The notes below the pieces were generated by a model that searched no databases, was not told the DNA's origin, and worked only from the letters and a program-made list of their open reading frames with translations. The position numbers and the translations under genes were made by a program. Below are positions 16,390 through 25,107 of a stretch of DNA of 64,000 bases, piece after piece (the first letter of the stretch is position 1; each line of letters starts with the position of its first letter). The stretch covers positions 2,294,001 to 2,358,000 of the forward strand of contig NZ_CP073092.1 in assembly GCF_030506365.1 (NCBI RefSeq), written 5' to 3'. The stretch is from Corynebacterium tuberculostearicum. GTDB taxonomy: Bacteria > Actinomycetota > Actinomycetes > Mycobacteriales > Mycobacteriaceae.

Positions 16390-16587
16390 ATGGGACGCGG
16401 ACGCGCAAAGGCAAAGCAGACCAAAGTTGCACGCCAGCTCAAGTACAACTCACCCGAGATGGATATCGAGTCCCTGCAACGGGAACTCGCCGCACAGCAA
16501 GAGGGTGACTCCCGCGATTATGAAGAGGATGACCCATACGCCGACTACGTCGACGAATGGGATGATGACGACCGCGACGAACGCTAA
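16390..16587 (+). CDS. DUF3073 small acidic protein
   Basis: 65 residues. An N-terminal basic stretch MGRGRAKAKQTKVARQLKY precedes a very acidic C-terminal half (about 40% Asp/Glu). This is the actinobacterial DUF3073 pattern, of unknown function. ATG 16390 is preferred over ATG 16384 because AAGGGGG (16375-16381) gives an 8-nt spacing and the family starts MGRGRAK. The bipolar charge suggests a nucleic-acid- or ribosome-associated role, which is inference. It stands alone between its own promoter region and a strong terminator. Confidence 0.85.
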   Translation: MGRGRAKAKQTKVARQLKYNSPEMDIESLQRELAAQQEGDSRDYEEDDPYADYVDEWDDDDRDER

Positions 16588-16612
16588 TCCTCCGCTCGCC
16601 GTCGGATAACTC

Positions 16613-16642
16613 AAGGGCCCTAGGAAATCTCCTAGGGCCCTT
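16613..16642 (+). terminator. Terminator after DUF3073 gene
   Basis: Perfect 13-bp stem AAGGGCCCTAGGA with its complement and a 4-nt AATC loop. It probably also serves the convergent purM on the minus strand. Confidence 0.8.
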
Positions 16643-16677
16643 CCTCATACCCTCCCCCTGGCAGGGGCAGGGCCCTG

Positions 16678-17730
16678 CTAGAAGTTGGGGTGCTCGCCGT
16701 GCATGACCACGCGCGGCTCCTCGCCGGTGGCGGAGCGGACGGTGCCCAGCTCCCACGCATCAATGTGGCGTGCGGTAAGCATTGCCAGGGCACGGTCACG
16801 GTCTTCAGGATTGACTACGGCAATCATGCCGACCCCCATGTTGAAGGTCTTCTCCATTTCTGCCAGCTCCACCTTGCCCACCGAGGAGATGAGCTTGAAG
16901 ATCTGGCCCGGGGTCCAGGTGGCGCGGTTAATATCGGCCGCTAGACCTTCTGGAATGACGCGCTCGAGGTTGCCAGCCAGTCCACCACCGGTGACATGGC
17001 AGAAGGTGGATACGGAGCACTCGCTAGCCAAAGCCAGGCAGTCCTTGGCGTAAATGCGGGTGGGCTCCAGCAACTCCTCGCCGAGGGGGCGGCCAAGCTC
17101 TTCCACGTGGCCGTCGAGAGGCATGCCAGCCTGCTCCAGCAGGACGTGGCGGGCCAGGGAGTAGCCATTGGAGTGTAGGCCGGAAGAGCCCATAGCGATG
17201 AGCACGTCGCCCTCACGGACCTTGTCTGGGCCAAGTACGCCATCGGCTTCTACGACGCCAACCGCGGTGGCGGAGACATCGTATTCGTTTTCTTCCATCA
17301 TGCCGGGGTGCTCGGCGGTCTCGCCGCCCAGCAGCGCGGCGCCGGCCTGCACACAGCCCTCGGCGATGCCCTTAACTACCTCGGCCACCTTTTCCGGCAC
17401 GACCTTTCCCACGGCAATGTAGTCCTGCAGGAAGAGTGGCTCCGCGCCGCAGACAACGAGGTCGTCCACGCACATGGCGACGAGGTCGATGCCGATGGTG
17501 TCGTGCTTGTCCATGGCCTGGGCCACGGCCAGCTTGGTGCCGACGCCGTCGGAACCGGCGGCCAAGATGGGCTCCTTGTAATCGCCGAGCTTGAACAGGC
17601 CAGCAAAGCCGCCAAGACCGCCCAAAACCTCAGGGCGGGTGGCGCGCTTAGCGTGCGGGGCGAAAAGTTCTACGGCGCGGTCACCCTCTTCGATGCTGAC
17701 GCCGGCTGCTGCGTAAGTATTGTCACTCAT
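16678..17730 (-). CDS. purM: Phosphoribosylformylglycinamidine cyclo-ligase (AIR synthetase)
   Basis: 350 residues. Fifth step of purine synthesis: ATP-dependent ring closure of FGAM to aminoimidazole ribonucleotide. The N-terminal part has SDGVGTKLAVAQ near residue 60, then the DLVVCGAEPLFLQDY dimer-interface segment, the LLGGETAEHPGMM loop and the C-terminal VTGGGLAGNLERV domain. Full length. It lies 18 nt downstream of purF on the same strand, so the two are co-transcribed. Confidence 0.97.
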   Translation of the reverse strand: MSDNTYAAAGVSIEEGDRAVELFAPHAKRATRPEVLGGLGGFAGLFKLGDYKEPILAAGSDGVGTKLAVAQAMDKHDTIGIDLVAMCVDDLVVCGAEPLFLQDYIAVGKVVPEKVAEVVKGIAEGCVQAGAALLGGETAEHPGMMEENEYDVSATAVGVVEADGVLGPDKVREGDVLIAMGSSGLHSNGYSLARHVLLEQAGMPLDGHVEELGRPLGEELLEPTRIYAKDCLALASECSVSTFCHVTGGGLAGNLERVIPEGLAADINRATWTPGQIFKLISSVGKVELAEMEKTFNMGVGMIAVVNPEDRDRALAMLTARHIDAWELGTVRSATGEEPRVVMHGEHPNF

Positions 17731-17748
17731 GGTTTCAGGTGTCCTTTG

Positions 17749-19245
17749 TTATTCGGTGCCGAGCAGGGTGCGTACGGCGTCTGCATTGGAGTTTCCGGCG
17801 GGCAGGCCAAGCGGGTACTCGCCCGAGAAGCAGGCGGTGCACAACTCGGAACGGGGCTGTTCGGTGGCGGCCACCATCTCCTCGATGGAGACAAACCCCA
17901 GGGAATCGGCGCCGATGGTGTCACAGATAGTGGCGCAGACGGTTTCCGGATCGTCGGAGGGGCTGGCGTTAGCGATCAGCTCGCCCGGGGAGGCGAAGTC
18001 GATACCGTAGAAACACGGCCACTTCACTGGCGGGGAGGCGATGCGCACGTGCACCTCGGCGGCGCCGGCCTCGCGCAGCATGCGGATGAGCGCGCGCTGG
18101 GTATTGCCGCGGACGATGGAATCATCCACCACGACGAGCTTCTTGCCGTTGATGACTTCACGCAGCGGGTTGAGCTTCAAGCGGATGCCCAGCTGGCGCA
18201 GGGTCTGGGTGGGCTGGATGAAGGTGCGGCCCACATAAGCGTTCTTGACCAAGCCGTGGGCGAAGGTGATGCCAGATTCGCGGGCATAGCCCACGGCAGC
18301 CGGGTTGCCGGATTCGGGAACCGGGATGACCAAGTCCGCGCCCTCGGCCGGATACTCACGGGCCAAGCGGCGGCCAATGTCCACGCGGGAGGCGTTGACG
18401 GAGCGGCCCTTGATATCGCTATCCGGGCGGGCCAAGTAGACGTATTCGAAGACACAGCCGTGGCGCTTGGCAGGCGCGAAGTTCACGGAACGGATGCCGG
18501 CCTCATCGATGGCGACGAGCTCGCCGGGTTCAATCTCACGGATGAACTGAGCGCCGCAGATATCGAGCGCACAGGTCTCGGAGGCCACCACCCAGCCCTT
18601 AGCCAAGCGGCCGAGGACCAGCGGGCGCACCCCGTGCGGGTCGCGCGCGGCGTACATGGTGTGACCATCGGTAAAGGTCAGGCAGAATGCGCCCTTAACG
18701 CGCGGGAGCAAGTCGCGGGCGGAGTCGAAGACGGAGGTGTCTTCATCCACGCCGTCGGCAAGCAGCATAGACAAGCACATGGAGTCAGATACGGACTCCT
18801 CATGGGGCTTAATCAAGCCGCGCTGCACGGCCTCCTCGCGCAGCTCCAGGTAGTTGACCAGGTTGCCGTTGTGTCCAAGGGCGATGTCTACCCCGGTGGA
18901 GGAGGTAGAAAACATCGGCTGGACATTGGACCATTCCTTGCCGCCGGCGGTGGAATAGCGCGTGTGGCCCACCGCTACGTTTCCTTGGAGGGCGGACAGG
19001 GTGGACTCATCAAAGATATTAGCCACCAGGCCCATATCCTTGAAGACGACGATGCGGTCATCATCGCCCACCGCAATGCCGGCAGCCTCCTGGCCACGAT
19101 GCTGCAGGGCGAAGAGACCAAAATAGGTCAGCTTGGAGACTTCCTCCCCGGGAGCCCAAACGCCATAGACGCCGCACTCTTCGCGGGGCTCCTGCTCATT
19201 CTGATCGTCGAGATTGGTGATACTAGGAGTATGTACTTCTACCAC
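17749..19245 (-). CDS. purF: Amidophosphoribosyltransferase
   Basis: 498 residues. First committed step of purine synthesis: PRPP plus glutamine to phosphoribosylamine. The N-terminal propeptide is short; Cys24 in REECGVYGVW is the Ntn-hydrolase nucleophile exposed after cleavage. The PRPP-binding motif reads VVVDDSIVRGNT. C-terminal cysteines (ELCTACFSGEYPLG) indicate the iron-sulfur-cluster type found in Bacillus and actinobacteria. It lies 18 nt upstream of purM. Confidence 0.97.
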   Translation of the reverse strand: MVEVHTPSITNLDDQNEQEPREECGVYGVWAPGEEVSKLTYFGLFALQHRGQEAAGIAVGDDDRIVVFKDMGLVANIFDESTLSALQGNVAVGHTRYSTAGGKEWSNVQPMFSTSSTGVDIALGHNGNLVNYLELREEAVQRGLIKPHEESVSDSMCLSMLLADGVDEDTSVFDSARDLLPRVKGAFCLTFTDGHTMYAARDPHGVRPLVLGRLAKGWVVASETCALDICGAQFIREIEPGELVAIDEAGIRSVNFAPAKRHGCVFEYVYLARPDSDIKGRSVNASRVDIGRRLAREYPAEGADLVIPVPESGNPAAVGYARESGITFAHGLVKNAYVGRTFIQPTQTLRQLGIRLKLNPLREVINGKKLVVVDDSIVRGNTQRALIRMLREAGAAEVHVRIASPPVKWPCFYGIDFASPGELIANASPSDDPETVCATICDTIGADSLGFVSIEEMVAATEQPRSELCTACFSGEYPLGLPAGNSNADAVRTLLGTE

Positions 19246-19255
19246 GGCGTTTATA

Positions 19256-19660
19256 CTAGCCTGTCGCGCCGCCGGAAACTAACGGAATAAGCGGCAACCA
19301 CTGCGCAATTTCGCCCGCGCGGGAGCCGGAAGCATCGACGCGACCAGTGCTTACGGCCTCTTCCCAGTCTGCCAATCCGGTGGCAAGGCGCAGCCAGGTT
19401 TCCGGGTCGGTCTCCACCACATTGGGTGGGGTGCCGCGGGTATGGCGGGGTCCTTCAATGCATTGCACCGCAACAAATGGGGGTACGCGCAGCTCCACGG
19501 AGTGGCCCGGCGCGTCGGCCTCGAGGGTCCGGGCGGTGCGGCGGACGGCGTCGGCAAGCAGGGCCCTACCAGGCTTATCGTGCTCCGCCGGGGCGGCAAT
19601 CCAGTCTTTGATGGCCATGACGGCCGCGCGGGTGGCTGCGGGATCGACGGGCTTTTTCAT
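19256..19660 (-). CDS. Sterol-carrier-family-like hypothetical protein
   Basis: 134 residues. It starts with [20 protein letters not shown] and has an [11 protein letters not shown] strand and a helical C-terminal part. Actinobacterial relatives directly upstream of purF are annotated as sterol carrier family or maleylpyruvate-isomerase-C-terminal-like proteins. I recognise the pattern but not a biochemical function. It ends 10 nt upstream of purF on the same strand and probably is the first gene of that operon. No membrane segment or signal peptide. Confidence 0.65.
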   Translation of the reverse strand: MKKPVDPAATRAAVMAIKDWIAAPAEHDKPGRALLADAVRRTARTLEADAPGHSVELRVPPFVAVQCIEGPRHTRGTPPNVVETDPETWLRLATGLADWEEAVSTGRVDASGSRAGEIAQWLPLIPLVSGGATG

Positions 19661-19693
19661 AGCTACATCATAGCTACTGTTATCTTGTTGTTT

Positions 19694-20704
19694 ATGTCAC
19701 CTACGCCTTCCGTTGCGGAAAATCAGAAATCGCCGGCGCTGACGCTGCGCTTTATGGCATCGCCAACCGACGTCACCATGGCCGGCGCCACCGGCATCAG
19801 CGGTGGCCGCGTCCTGGAATGGATTGACAAGGCGGCCTATGCCTGCGCCGTGCAGTGGTCCGGCCAGTACTGTGTGACCGCATACGTGGGCCATATCCAC
19901 TTCACCCGGCCGATCCCTTCTGGGCACATCGTGGAGGTGCGCTCCCGCATCGCCATGACCGGCCGTTCCTCCATGCACATCGTCAATGAGGTGCTCTCTG
20001 CCGACCCGCGCGAAGGCATTTTTACCCGCGCCTGCGATTGCCTGGTCATCTTCGTAGCCAAGGATCCTGCCACCGGCAAGTCCACCCCGGTGCCGCCCTT
20101 CGTTCCGGAGACCGACGAGCAGCGCCGCGTAGAAGAGGCCGCCAAGTCCCGCATTGAGCTGCGCCAGGCCATCGAGGCAGAGATGGAAAAGCAAACCTAC
20201 GACGGGCCTTCCGACGCCCCGCGCATGGTCAACCGCTTCCTGGCTAAGCCCACCGACGTCAACTGGGGCGGCAAGGTCCACGGCGGCACCGCCATGCAGT
20301 GGATCGATGAAGCCGGTGCTGCCTGCACCATGGAGTGGTCCGCTGAGCGCACCGTGGCCGTCTACGCCGGCGGCATCCGCTTCTACCGCCCGATTTCCAT
20401 CGGTGACCTCATTGAGGTCGACGCCCGCATGATGCGCACCGATACCCGCTCCATGCAGATGTCCATCCACGTCCGCTCCGGCAACCCGCGCGGCGGCCGC
20501 GATAACCTGCAGACCGCCATTCATGCCACCGTAGCCTATATCGCCCTGGACCACGATGGACAGCCGCAGGTGGCCCGCCCCTTCCACCCGCATACCGAGG
20601 AAGACAAGCGCCTGGCCGAGCACGCCACTCTCCTGCGCGGGCTGCGCGCCAAGTACTCACCGAAGCCGCTAGTGGTGGCGCCGACGAATCAGCACATCGA
20701 TTAA
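19694..20704 (+). CDS. Tandem hotdog acyl-CoA thioesterase
   Basis: 336 residues made of two hotdog domains. Each half carries the YciA/ACOT-type motif: [23 protein letters not shown] at about 20-42 (with Thr and Gly in place of the usual Asn-His-Gly) and [21 protein letters not shown] at about 193-213. Such proteins hydrolyse acyl-CoA to free acid and CoA in the cytoplasm. The second half looks closer to consensus, so the halves may differ in activity. ATG 19694 has a TATCTT -10 box (19681-19686) 7 nt upstream, so it is leaderless. It is divergent from the sterol-carrier-like gene. Confidence 0.85.
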   Translation: MSPTPSVAENQKSPALTLRFMASPTDVTMAGATGISGGRVLEWIDKAAYACAVQWSGQYCVTAYVGHIHFTRPIPSGHIVEVRSRIAMTGRSSMHIVNEVLSADPREGIFTRACDCLVIFVAKDPATGKSTPVPPFVPETDEQRRVEEAAKSRIELRQAIEAEMEKQTYDGPSDAPRMVNRFLAKPTDVNWGGKVHGGTAMQWIDEAGAACTMEWSAERTVAVYAGGIRFYRPISIGDLIEVDARMMRTDTRSMQMSIHVRSGNPRGGRDNLQTAIHATVAYIALDHDGQPQVARPFHPHTEEDKRLAEHATLLRGLRAKYSPKPLVVAPTNQHID

Positions 20705-21423
20705 GCAGCCCCCTGAACCACGACCATCCACACGGCCACCAGGTGCACTACCGCCGCCGCAATCGTCGCGGTGTGGAAGTGCTCGTGGTAGCCGTAGTAA
20801 CGCGCGTTGCGCCCTGGCCACTTAAAGCCATAGACCAGCGCACCGAGCGAGTACACCACGCCGCCGGCGAAGAGCAGCCAGACGACGGCCGCGCCGGCTT
20901 GCGTCCACAGCGTGGGCAACAGCGGCAACACCAGCCAGCCCAGCGCTAGGTAGACCACCACGTCCAACCAGCGGGGGTGGTTGATCCACACCAAGTTGAG
21001 CACCACGCCTAAGATGGCCCCGCCCCAAGCGACGGCCAGCATCCACGCCGCTTGCACCGGCGAAAGCACAATGAGACACAGCGGCGTATACGTCGCCGCA
21101 ATAAACACCGAGATGGTCGCATGGTCCGCCCGCCGCCACCATTGCACGGCACGCGCGCTGGCCCACGGGTAGCGGTGGTAGAGCGCCGAGACTCCAAAGA
21201 GCCCCACCAGCCCCACGCCGTAGACGGTCACACCTAGCCCCTGCCACCACTGCAGCGTCATCCATGCGTAGGTAATGAGCACGGTGGAGGCAATCACCGA
21301 CAGCAACGCTGCAATCGCATGTCCCCAACCGCGGCTCGCTGGTCTTGGCCCGCGGTCGGCCATCCAGTAAGTGCGCTGGACAAGGCCCGGCCCCGGCGCA
21401 CTATTCGCATGGATCTGTGCCAC
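20701..21423 (-). CDS. trhA: PAQR-family membrane protein (hemolysin III / TrhA)
   Basis: 240 residues with seven predicted membrane segments. The zinc-type residues of the PAQR/hydrolase fold are visible: Ser and His in SALYHRYPW near residue 80, and two histidines in YGYHEHFHT near the C-terminus. Bacterial TrhA proteins affect membrane energetics and homeostasis; 'hemolysin' is a historical label. GTG 21423 has AAGGGGAG upstream. A 7-bp-arm palindrome at 21459-21476 in its promoter suggests dedicated regulation. The stop overlaps the thioesterase stop by 4 nt. Confidence 0.85.
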   Translation of the reverse strand: MAQIHANSAPGPGLVQRTYWMADRGPRPASRGWGHAIAALLSVIASTVLITYAWMTLQWWQGLGVTVYGVGLVGLFGVSALYHRYPWASARAVQWWRRADHATISVFIAATYTPLCLIVLSPVQAAWMLAVAWGGAILGVVLNLVWINHPRWLDVVVYLALGWLVLPLLPTLWTQAGAAVVWLLFAGGVVYSLGALVYGFKWPGRNARYYGYHEHFHTATIAAAVVHLVAVWMVVVQGAA

Positions 21424-21458
21424 GGCGGTACTCCCCTTCTACTGCCCCACAACGGATA

Positions 21459-21476
21459 ACTTACGATACCGTAAGT
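21459..21476. promoter_or_regulatory. Palindromic operator candidate upstream of trhA
   Basis: ACTTACG-ATAC-CGTAAGT, perfect 7-bp arms with a 4-nt spacer, 36 nt upstream of the trhA start. The style fits a TetR-family operator. The cognate regulator is not obvious in this window. Confidence 0.45.
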
Positions 21477-21559
21477 GTACGGGCGCAGGCAGAGGCCTTC
21501 AAGGGACACCTACTAGAAAAGCATCTCGTTCTCTTTCAGGTAAGGAACCTAGCCATAAG

Positions 21560-21585
21560 AAAAGCCCAGCCGAAGCTGGGCTTTT
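21560..21585 (-). terminator. Terminator after purL
   Basis: Perfect 11-bp stem AAAAGCCCAGC/GCTGGGCTTTT with a CGAA (minus strand TTCG) loop and flanking A/T runs, so it works in both directions. Confidence 0.88.
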
Positions 21586-21625
21586 CGCGTTTCCGCGTCG
21601 TTGTGCGACGGGAGTGCGGAGCGGT

Positions 21626-23935
21626 TTACTCCACTACGGAGTTAGCGCCCACAGCGTGGTCGAAGAGGTCCGGCAAGGTGGCGGACCAGGCGGCGACCAG
21701 CTGGGAGATGGCGACGGACTCGCCACCGAGGGTGAGGGCGCCGGTTTCGGTGGTCTCACCAACGATGGCGGCTGGGATACCCAGCTCGCCGGCGCGGGCG
21801 AGAACCTGATCGGCACGGTCGGCGGTGGTGGCCACGAGCACGCGGGAGGCGGACTCGGAGAAGGCGGCGACGAACTCGTCCTCGTGGACCGCGGTGAGGT
21901 CCAGGTTGAGGCCGAGGCCGGCGCCGTCGGCAGTAGCACCGGCGCGCTTTGCCATCTCAAAGGCGGTGACGGCAAGGCCGCCCTCGGAGATATCGTGTGC
22001 GGCGGTGAGCAGCTCATTGCCGTGGAAGAACTCGGCCAAGCGCTTCTCGTTGGCCATGTCTACCTGCGGCGGCAGACCATTGAGGGAGGAAGCATCGGAG
22101 GTATCGGCGCTGACCTGCTGCCAGATGGAGCCGCCGAACTCATCCTTGGTCTCACCCAGGGCGATGAGCACTTCCTTCTCGCCCACGGTGCCGAGCTCGT
22201 TGCCGATGGCCTTGTGCACGTCATCGATAACGCCCAGCACGCCCACCACTGGGGTAGGCAGGATCGGCTCTTCGCCGGTCTGGTTGTAGAAGGAGACGTT
22301 GCCGCCGGAGACGGGGATGGAAAGCTCCACGGCGGCGTCGGCAAGCCCATGCACAGACTCGCGGAACTGCCACATCACGTCGGGGTTCTCCGGGGAGCCG
22401 TAGTTCAGGCAGTTGGTGATCGCGACGGGCTTGGCGCCGGTGACGGCGACGTTGCGGTAGGCCTCCGCCAGCGCGAGGCGGGCGCCCATGTTCGGATCCA
22501 GCTTGGTGTAGCGGCCGGACGCATCGGCAGAAACGGCCACGCCGCGGCCGGTCTCCTCATCGATGCGCAGCACGCCGGCGTCCGCATGGTGGGACTGGAC
22601 GGTATTGCCGCGCACGTAGCGGTCATACTGATTCATGATGAAATCGCGCGAGCACAGCGCCGGGGAGGACACGAGCTTCTGCAGGGCCTCAACCAGGCCG
22701 CGCTTGTCGGTGCCTTGGTACTTCTGCAGCTCGTCCTGCCACTCCGGGCGGGCATACGGGCGGTCATATTCCGGAGCCTCGTCCGCAATGGTGCCGGCCG
22801 GGGCATCCACAACGACCTCGCCCTGGTGGCGGATGACCAGGTGGTTGCCCTCGGTGACCTCGCCGATCTCGGCGCAGGTGACGTCCCAGTGCTCGCAGAT
22901 TTCGCGGAACTTCGCCACGTTCTCCGGAGCCACAACGGCGCACATGCGCTCCTGGGATTCGGAGGCGAGGATCTCGGCCGCGGTCATATTCTGCGCGCGC
23001 AGCGGCACGTTATCCAGGTTGACCTCCATGCCGCCATCGCCGGAGGCAGCCAGCTCGGAGGTAGCGCAGGCCAGGCCCGCGCCGCCCAAGTCCTGGATGC
23101 CTACGACCACGCCAGCGTGGTAGAGGTCCAGGCAGCACTCGATGAGGACCTTCTCCGCGAAGGGGTCGCCCACCTGCACGGCCGGCAGCTTGCGCTCGGC
23201 GCCGTCCTCGAAGGTATCGGAGGCCAGCACGGACACGCCGCCGATGCCATCCAGACCGGTGCGGGAGCCGAAGAGCATGACCTTGTTGCCCTTGCCGGAT
23301 GCAAAGGCCAGCTTCAGGTCATCGACCTTGAGGGTGCCCACACACAGGGCGTTGACCAGCGGGTTACCGGCATAGGTCTCATCAAATACGGTCTCGCCGC
23401 CAATATTGGGCAGGCCCAGGGAGTTGCCGTAGCCACCAATACCGGAAACAACGCCGGGCAGGACGCGCTTGGTATCGGGGGCGTCGGCAGGCCCAAAGCG
23501 CAGCTGGTCCATAACAGCAATCGGGCGAGCGCCCATGGCCATAATGTCGCGGACGATGCCGCCCACGCCGGTGGCCGCACCCTGGTAAGGCTCCACGTAG
23601 GAGGGGTGGTTATGGGACTCCACGCGGAAGGTCACCGCGTTGCCGTCTCCGATATCCACCACGCCGGCGTTTTCACCAATGCCGGCAAGGATCTTCTCCC
23701 CCATCTCCTCGGTCATGGTCTCGCCAAAATAACGCAGGTGCGTCTTGGAAGACTTATAGGAGCAGTGCTCGGACCACATGACGGAGTACATGGTCAGCTC
23801 CGCATCGGTGGGGCGGCGGCCCAGGATGTCATGGATGCGCTGGTACTCGTCGTCCTTCAGGCCGAGTTCCGCGTAGGGCTGCTGCTCGTCCGGGGTGGAC
23901 TGTGCCTTTTCTACGGTGTCATTATGAACGGTCAT
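21626..23935 (-). CDS. purL: Phosphoribosylformylglycinamidine synthase subunit II
   Basis: 769 residues, the small (multi-subunit) PurL that uses ammonia channelled from PurQ to convert FGAR to FGAM with ATP. The N-terminal segment has the [12 protein letters not shown] motif near residue 50. Later motifs include [35 protein letters not shown] (interrupted as [10 protein letters not shown]...) and [15 protein letters not shown] 23935 has AAGGAGG upstream. It lies 13 nt downstream of purQ on the same strand. The missing glutaminase domain is supplied by PurQ, with PurS as bridge. Confidence 0.97.
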   Translation of the reverse strand: MTVHNDTVEKAQSTPDEQQPYAELGLKDDEYQRIHDILGRRPTDAELTMYSVMWSEHCSYKSSKTHLRYFGETMTEEMGEKILAGIGENAGVVDIGDGNAVTFRVESHNHPSYVEPYQGAATGVGGIVRDIMAMGARPIAVMDQLRFGPADAPDTKRVLPGVVSGIGGYGNSLGLPNIGGETVFDETYAGNPLVNALCVGTLKVDDLKLAFASGKGNKVMLFGSRTGLDGIGGVSVLASDTFEDGAERKLPAVQVGDPFAEKVLIECCLDLYHAGVVVGIQDLGGAGLACATSELAASGDGGMEVNLDNVPLRAQNMTAAEILASESQERMCAVVAPENVAKFREICEHWDVTCAEIGEVTEGNHLVIRHQGEVVVDAPAGTIADEAPEYDRPYARPEWQDELQKYQGTDKRGLVEALQKLVSSPALCSRDFIMNQYDRYVRGNTVQSHHADAGVLRIDEETGRGVAVSADASGRYTKLDPNMGARLALAEAYRNVAVTGAKPVAITNCLNYGSPENPDVMWQFRESVHGLADAAVELSIPVSGGNVSFYNQTGEEPILPTPVVGVLGVIDDVHKAIGNELGTVGEKEVLIALGETKDEFGGSIWQQVSADTSDASSLNGLPPQVDMANEKRLAEFFHGNELLTAAHDISEGGLAVTAFEMAKRAGATADGAGLGLNLDLTAVHEDEFVAAFSESASRVLVATTADRADQVLARAGELGIPAAIVGETTETGALTLGGESVAISQLVAAWSATLPDLFDHAVGANSVVE

Positions 23936-23948
23936 GAAAATGGCCTCC

Positions 23949-24632
23949 TTAAACCGCCGGCGCCTGGGCGACGGCCTTGATGGCGGATACGAAAAGTCCC
24001 AGTCCGTCGGTGGATGGGCCGGTTAGCGTGTCAATGGCGTGCTCCGGGTGCGGCATGAGGCCCACGATGCGGCCGGACTCATCGCTCACACCGGCAATGC
24101 CGTTGACGGAACCGTTGTAATTATCGGTATAGCGGAAGACCACACGGCCCTCGCCCTCGATGCGGGCGATATCATCATCGCCGGCCTGGAAGCGGCCCTC
24201 GCCGTGTTTGGCCGGCACCAGGATCTTCTGGCCCTGCTCAAACTCGCTGGTCCACGCGGTGGTGGAATTGGCCACCTCGAGGTAAGTATCGGTGCAGTGG
24301 AAGTGCAGGCCCTTATTGCGGGTCAGCGCGCCTGGCAGCAGGCCCGCCTCGGTAAGGATCTGGAAGCCATTGCAGATGCCGAGCACCGGCATGCCCTGCT
24401 TCGCACGATCGATAACGGACTGCATCACCGGCGCGAGCGCGGAAATCGCGCCCGAGCGCAGGTAGTCACCATAAGAAAAACCGCCCGGCACTACTACCGC
24501 ATCCACGCCGTGCAGATCTGTATCTGCGTGCCAGAGGCTTTTGACCTCTGCGCCGGCGGTGCGGGCAGCGCGAGCGGCATCCACATCATCCAGGGTTCCG
24601 GGGAAAGTGATTACTCCGATTGTGGCGGTCAC
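23949..24632 (-). CDS. purQ: Phosphoribosylformylglycinamidine synthase subunit I (glutaminase)
   Basis: 227 residues, class I glutamine amidotransferase that feeds ammonia to PurL. The nucleophile is Cys87 in VLGICNGFQ. The oxyanion-region motif [16 protein letters not shown] is at 48-62, and the His-Glu pair sits in [13 protein letters not shown] 24632 immediately follows the purS stop (TAA then GTG), so translation is coupled. Confidence 0.97.
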   Translation of the reverse strand: MTATIGVITFPGTLDDVDAARAARTAGAEVKSLWHADTDLHGVDAVVVPGGFSYGDYLRSGAISALAPVMQSVIDRAKQGMPVLGICNGFQILTEAGLLPGALTRNKGLHFHCTDTYLEVANSTTAWTSEFEQGQKILVPAKHGEGRFQAGDDDIARIEGEGRVVFRYTDNYNGSVNGIAGVSDESGRIVGLMPHPEHAIDTLTGPSTDGLGLFVSAIKAVAQAPAV

Positions 24633-24875
24633 TTACTTGACCTCCAGCCCAACAACCTCGTAGTCCTCGATGACGGTATTGGCCAGCAGCGTGGCGGCTA
24701 CCTTCTCCAAGTCCTCTGCGGTGACGGAGTCATCGACCTCGAGCTCGAAGCGCTTTCCCTGGCGCACATCGCTAACACCGGCTACCCCGATGCGACCCAG
24801 CGCGCGGACGACGGCTTGGCCCTGCGGATCCAGAATCTCCGCCTTGGGCATGACATTGACAACTACACGAGCCAT
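24633..24875 (-). CDS. purS: Phosphoribosylformylglycinamidine synthase subunit PurS
   Basis: 80 residues. PurS bridges PurQ and PurL in the FGAM synthase complex and forms part of the ammonia route. Typical elements are the N-terminal ARVVVNVMPKAEILDPQGQA and the VSDVRQGKRFELEV strand. It is the first gene of the purS-purQ-purL operon, abutting purQ with zero spacing. Confidence 0.96.
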   Translation of the reverse strand: MARVVVNVMPKAEILDPQGQAVVRALGRIGVAGVSDVRQGKRFELEVDDSVTAEDLEKVAATLLANTVIEDYEVVGLEVK

Positions 24876-25107
24876 GAAATATTTGCCTTACTGTATGGGG
24901 CTTTGGTCTGCGCGGCTTAGTTTAGTTGGCACCCCCGCCTTTTACCTAGACTCACCCCCGCCGTGTGGGTTTCACCCCGGTTGGGCAAACTCTACGTGAA
25001 CCCCAAACGACGCTCTGGCAAACTTCGGCGCGCTCTCCAGCCTGGCCCGGCGCGGCGCTCTACTAATAGACGACGCACACTGTCGCTCTCTTTTTAAGGT
25101 TGAATCT

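Noticed and set aside
24930-24975. CACCCCCGCC repeated twice in the purS-nucH gap
   Set aside because: Spacing and context give no clear operator; kept only as a weak observation in a GC-rich promoter region.
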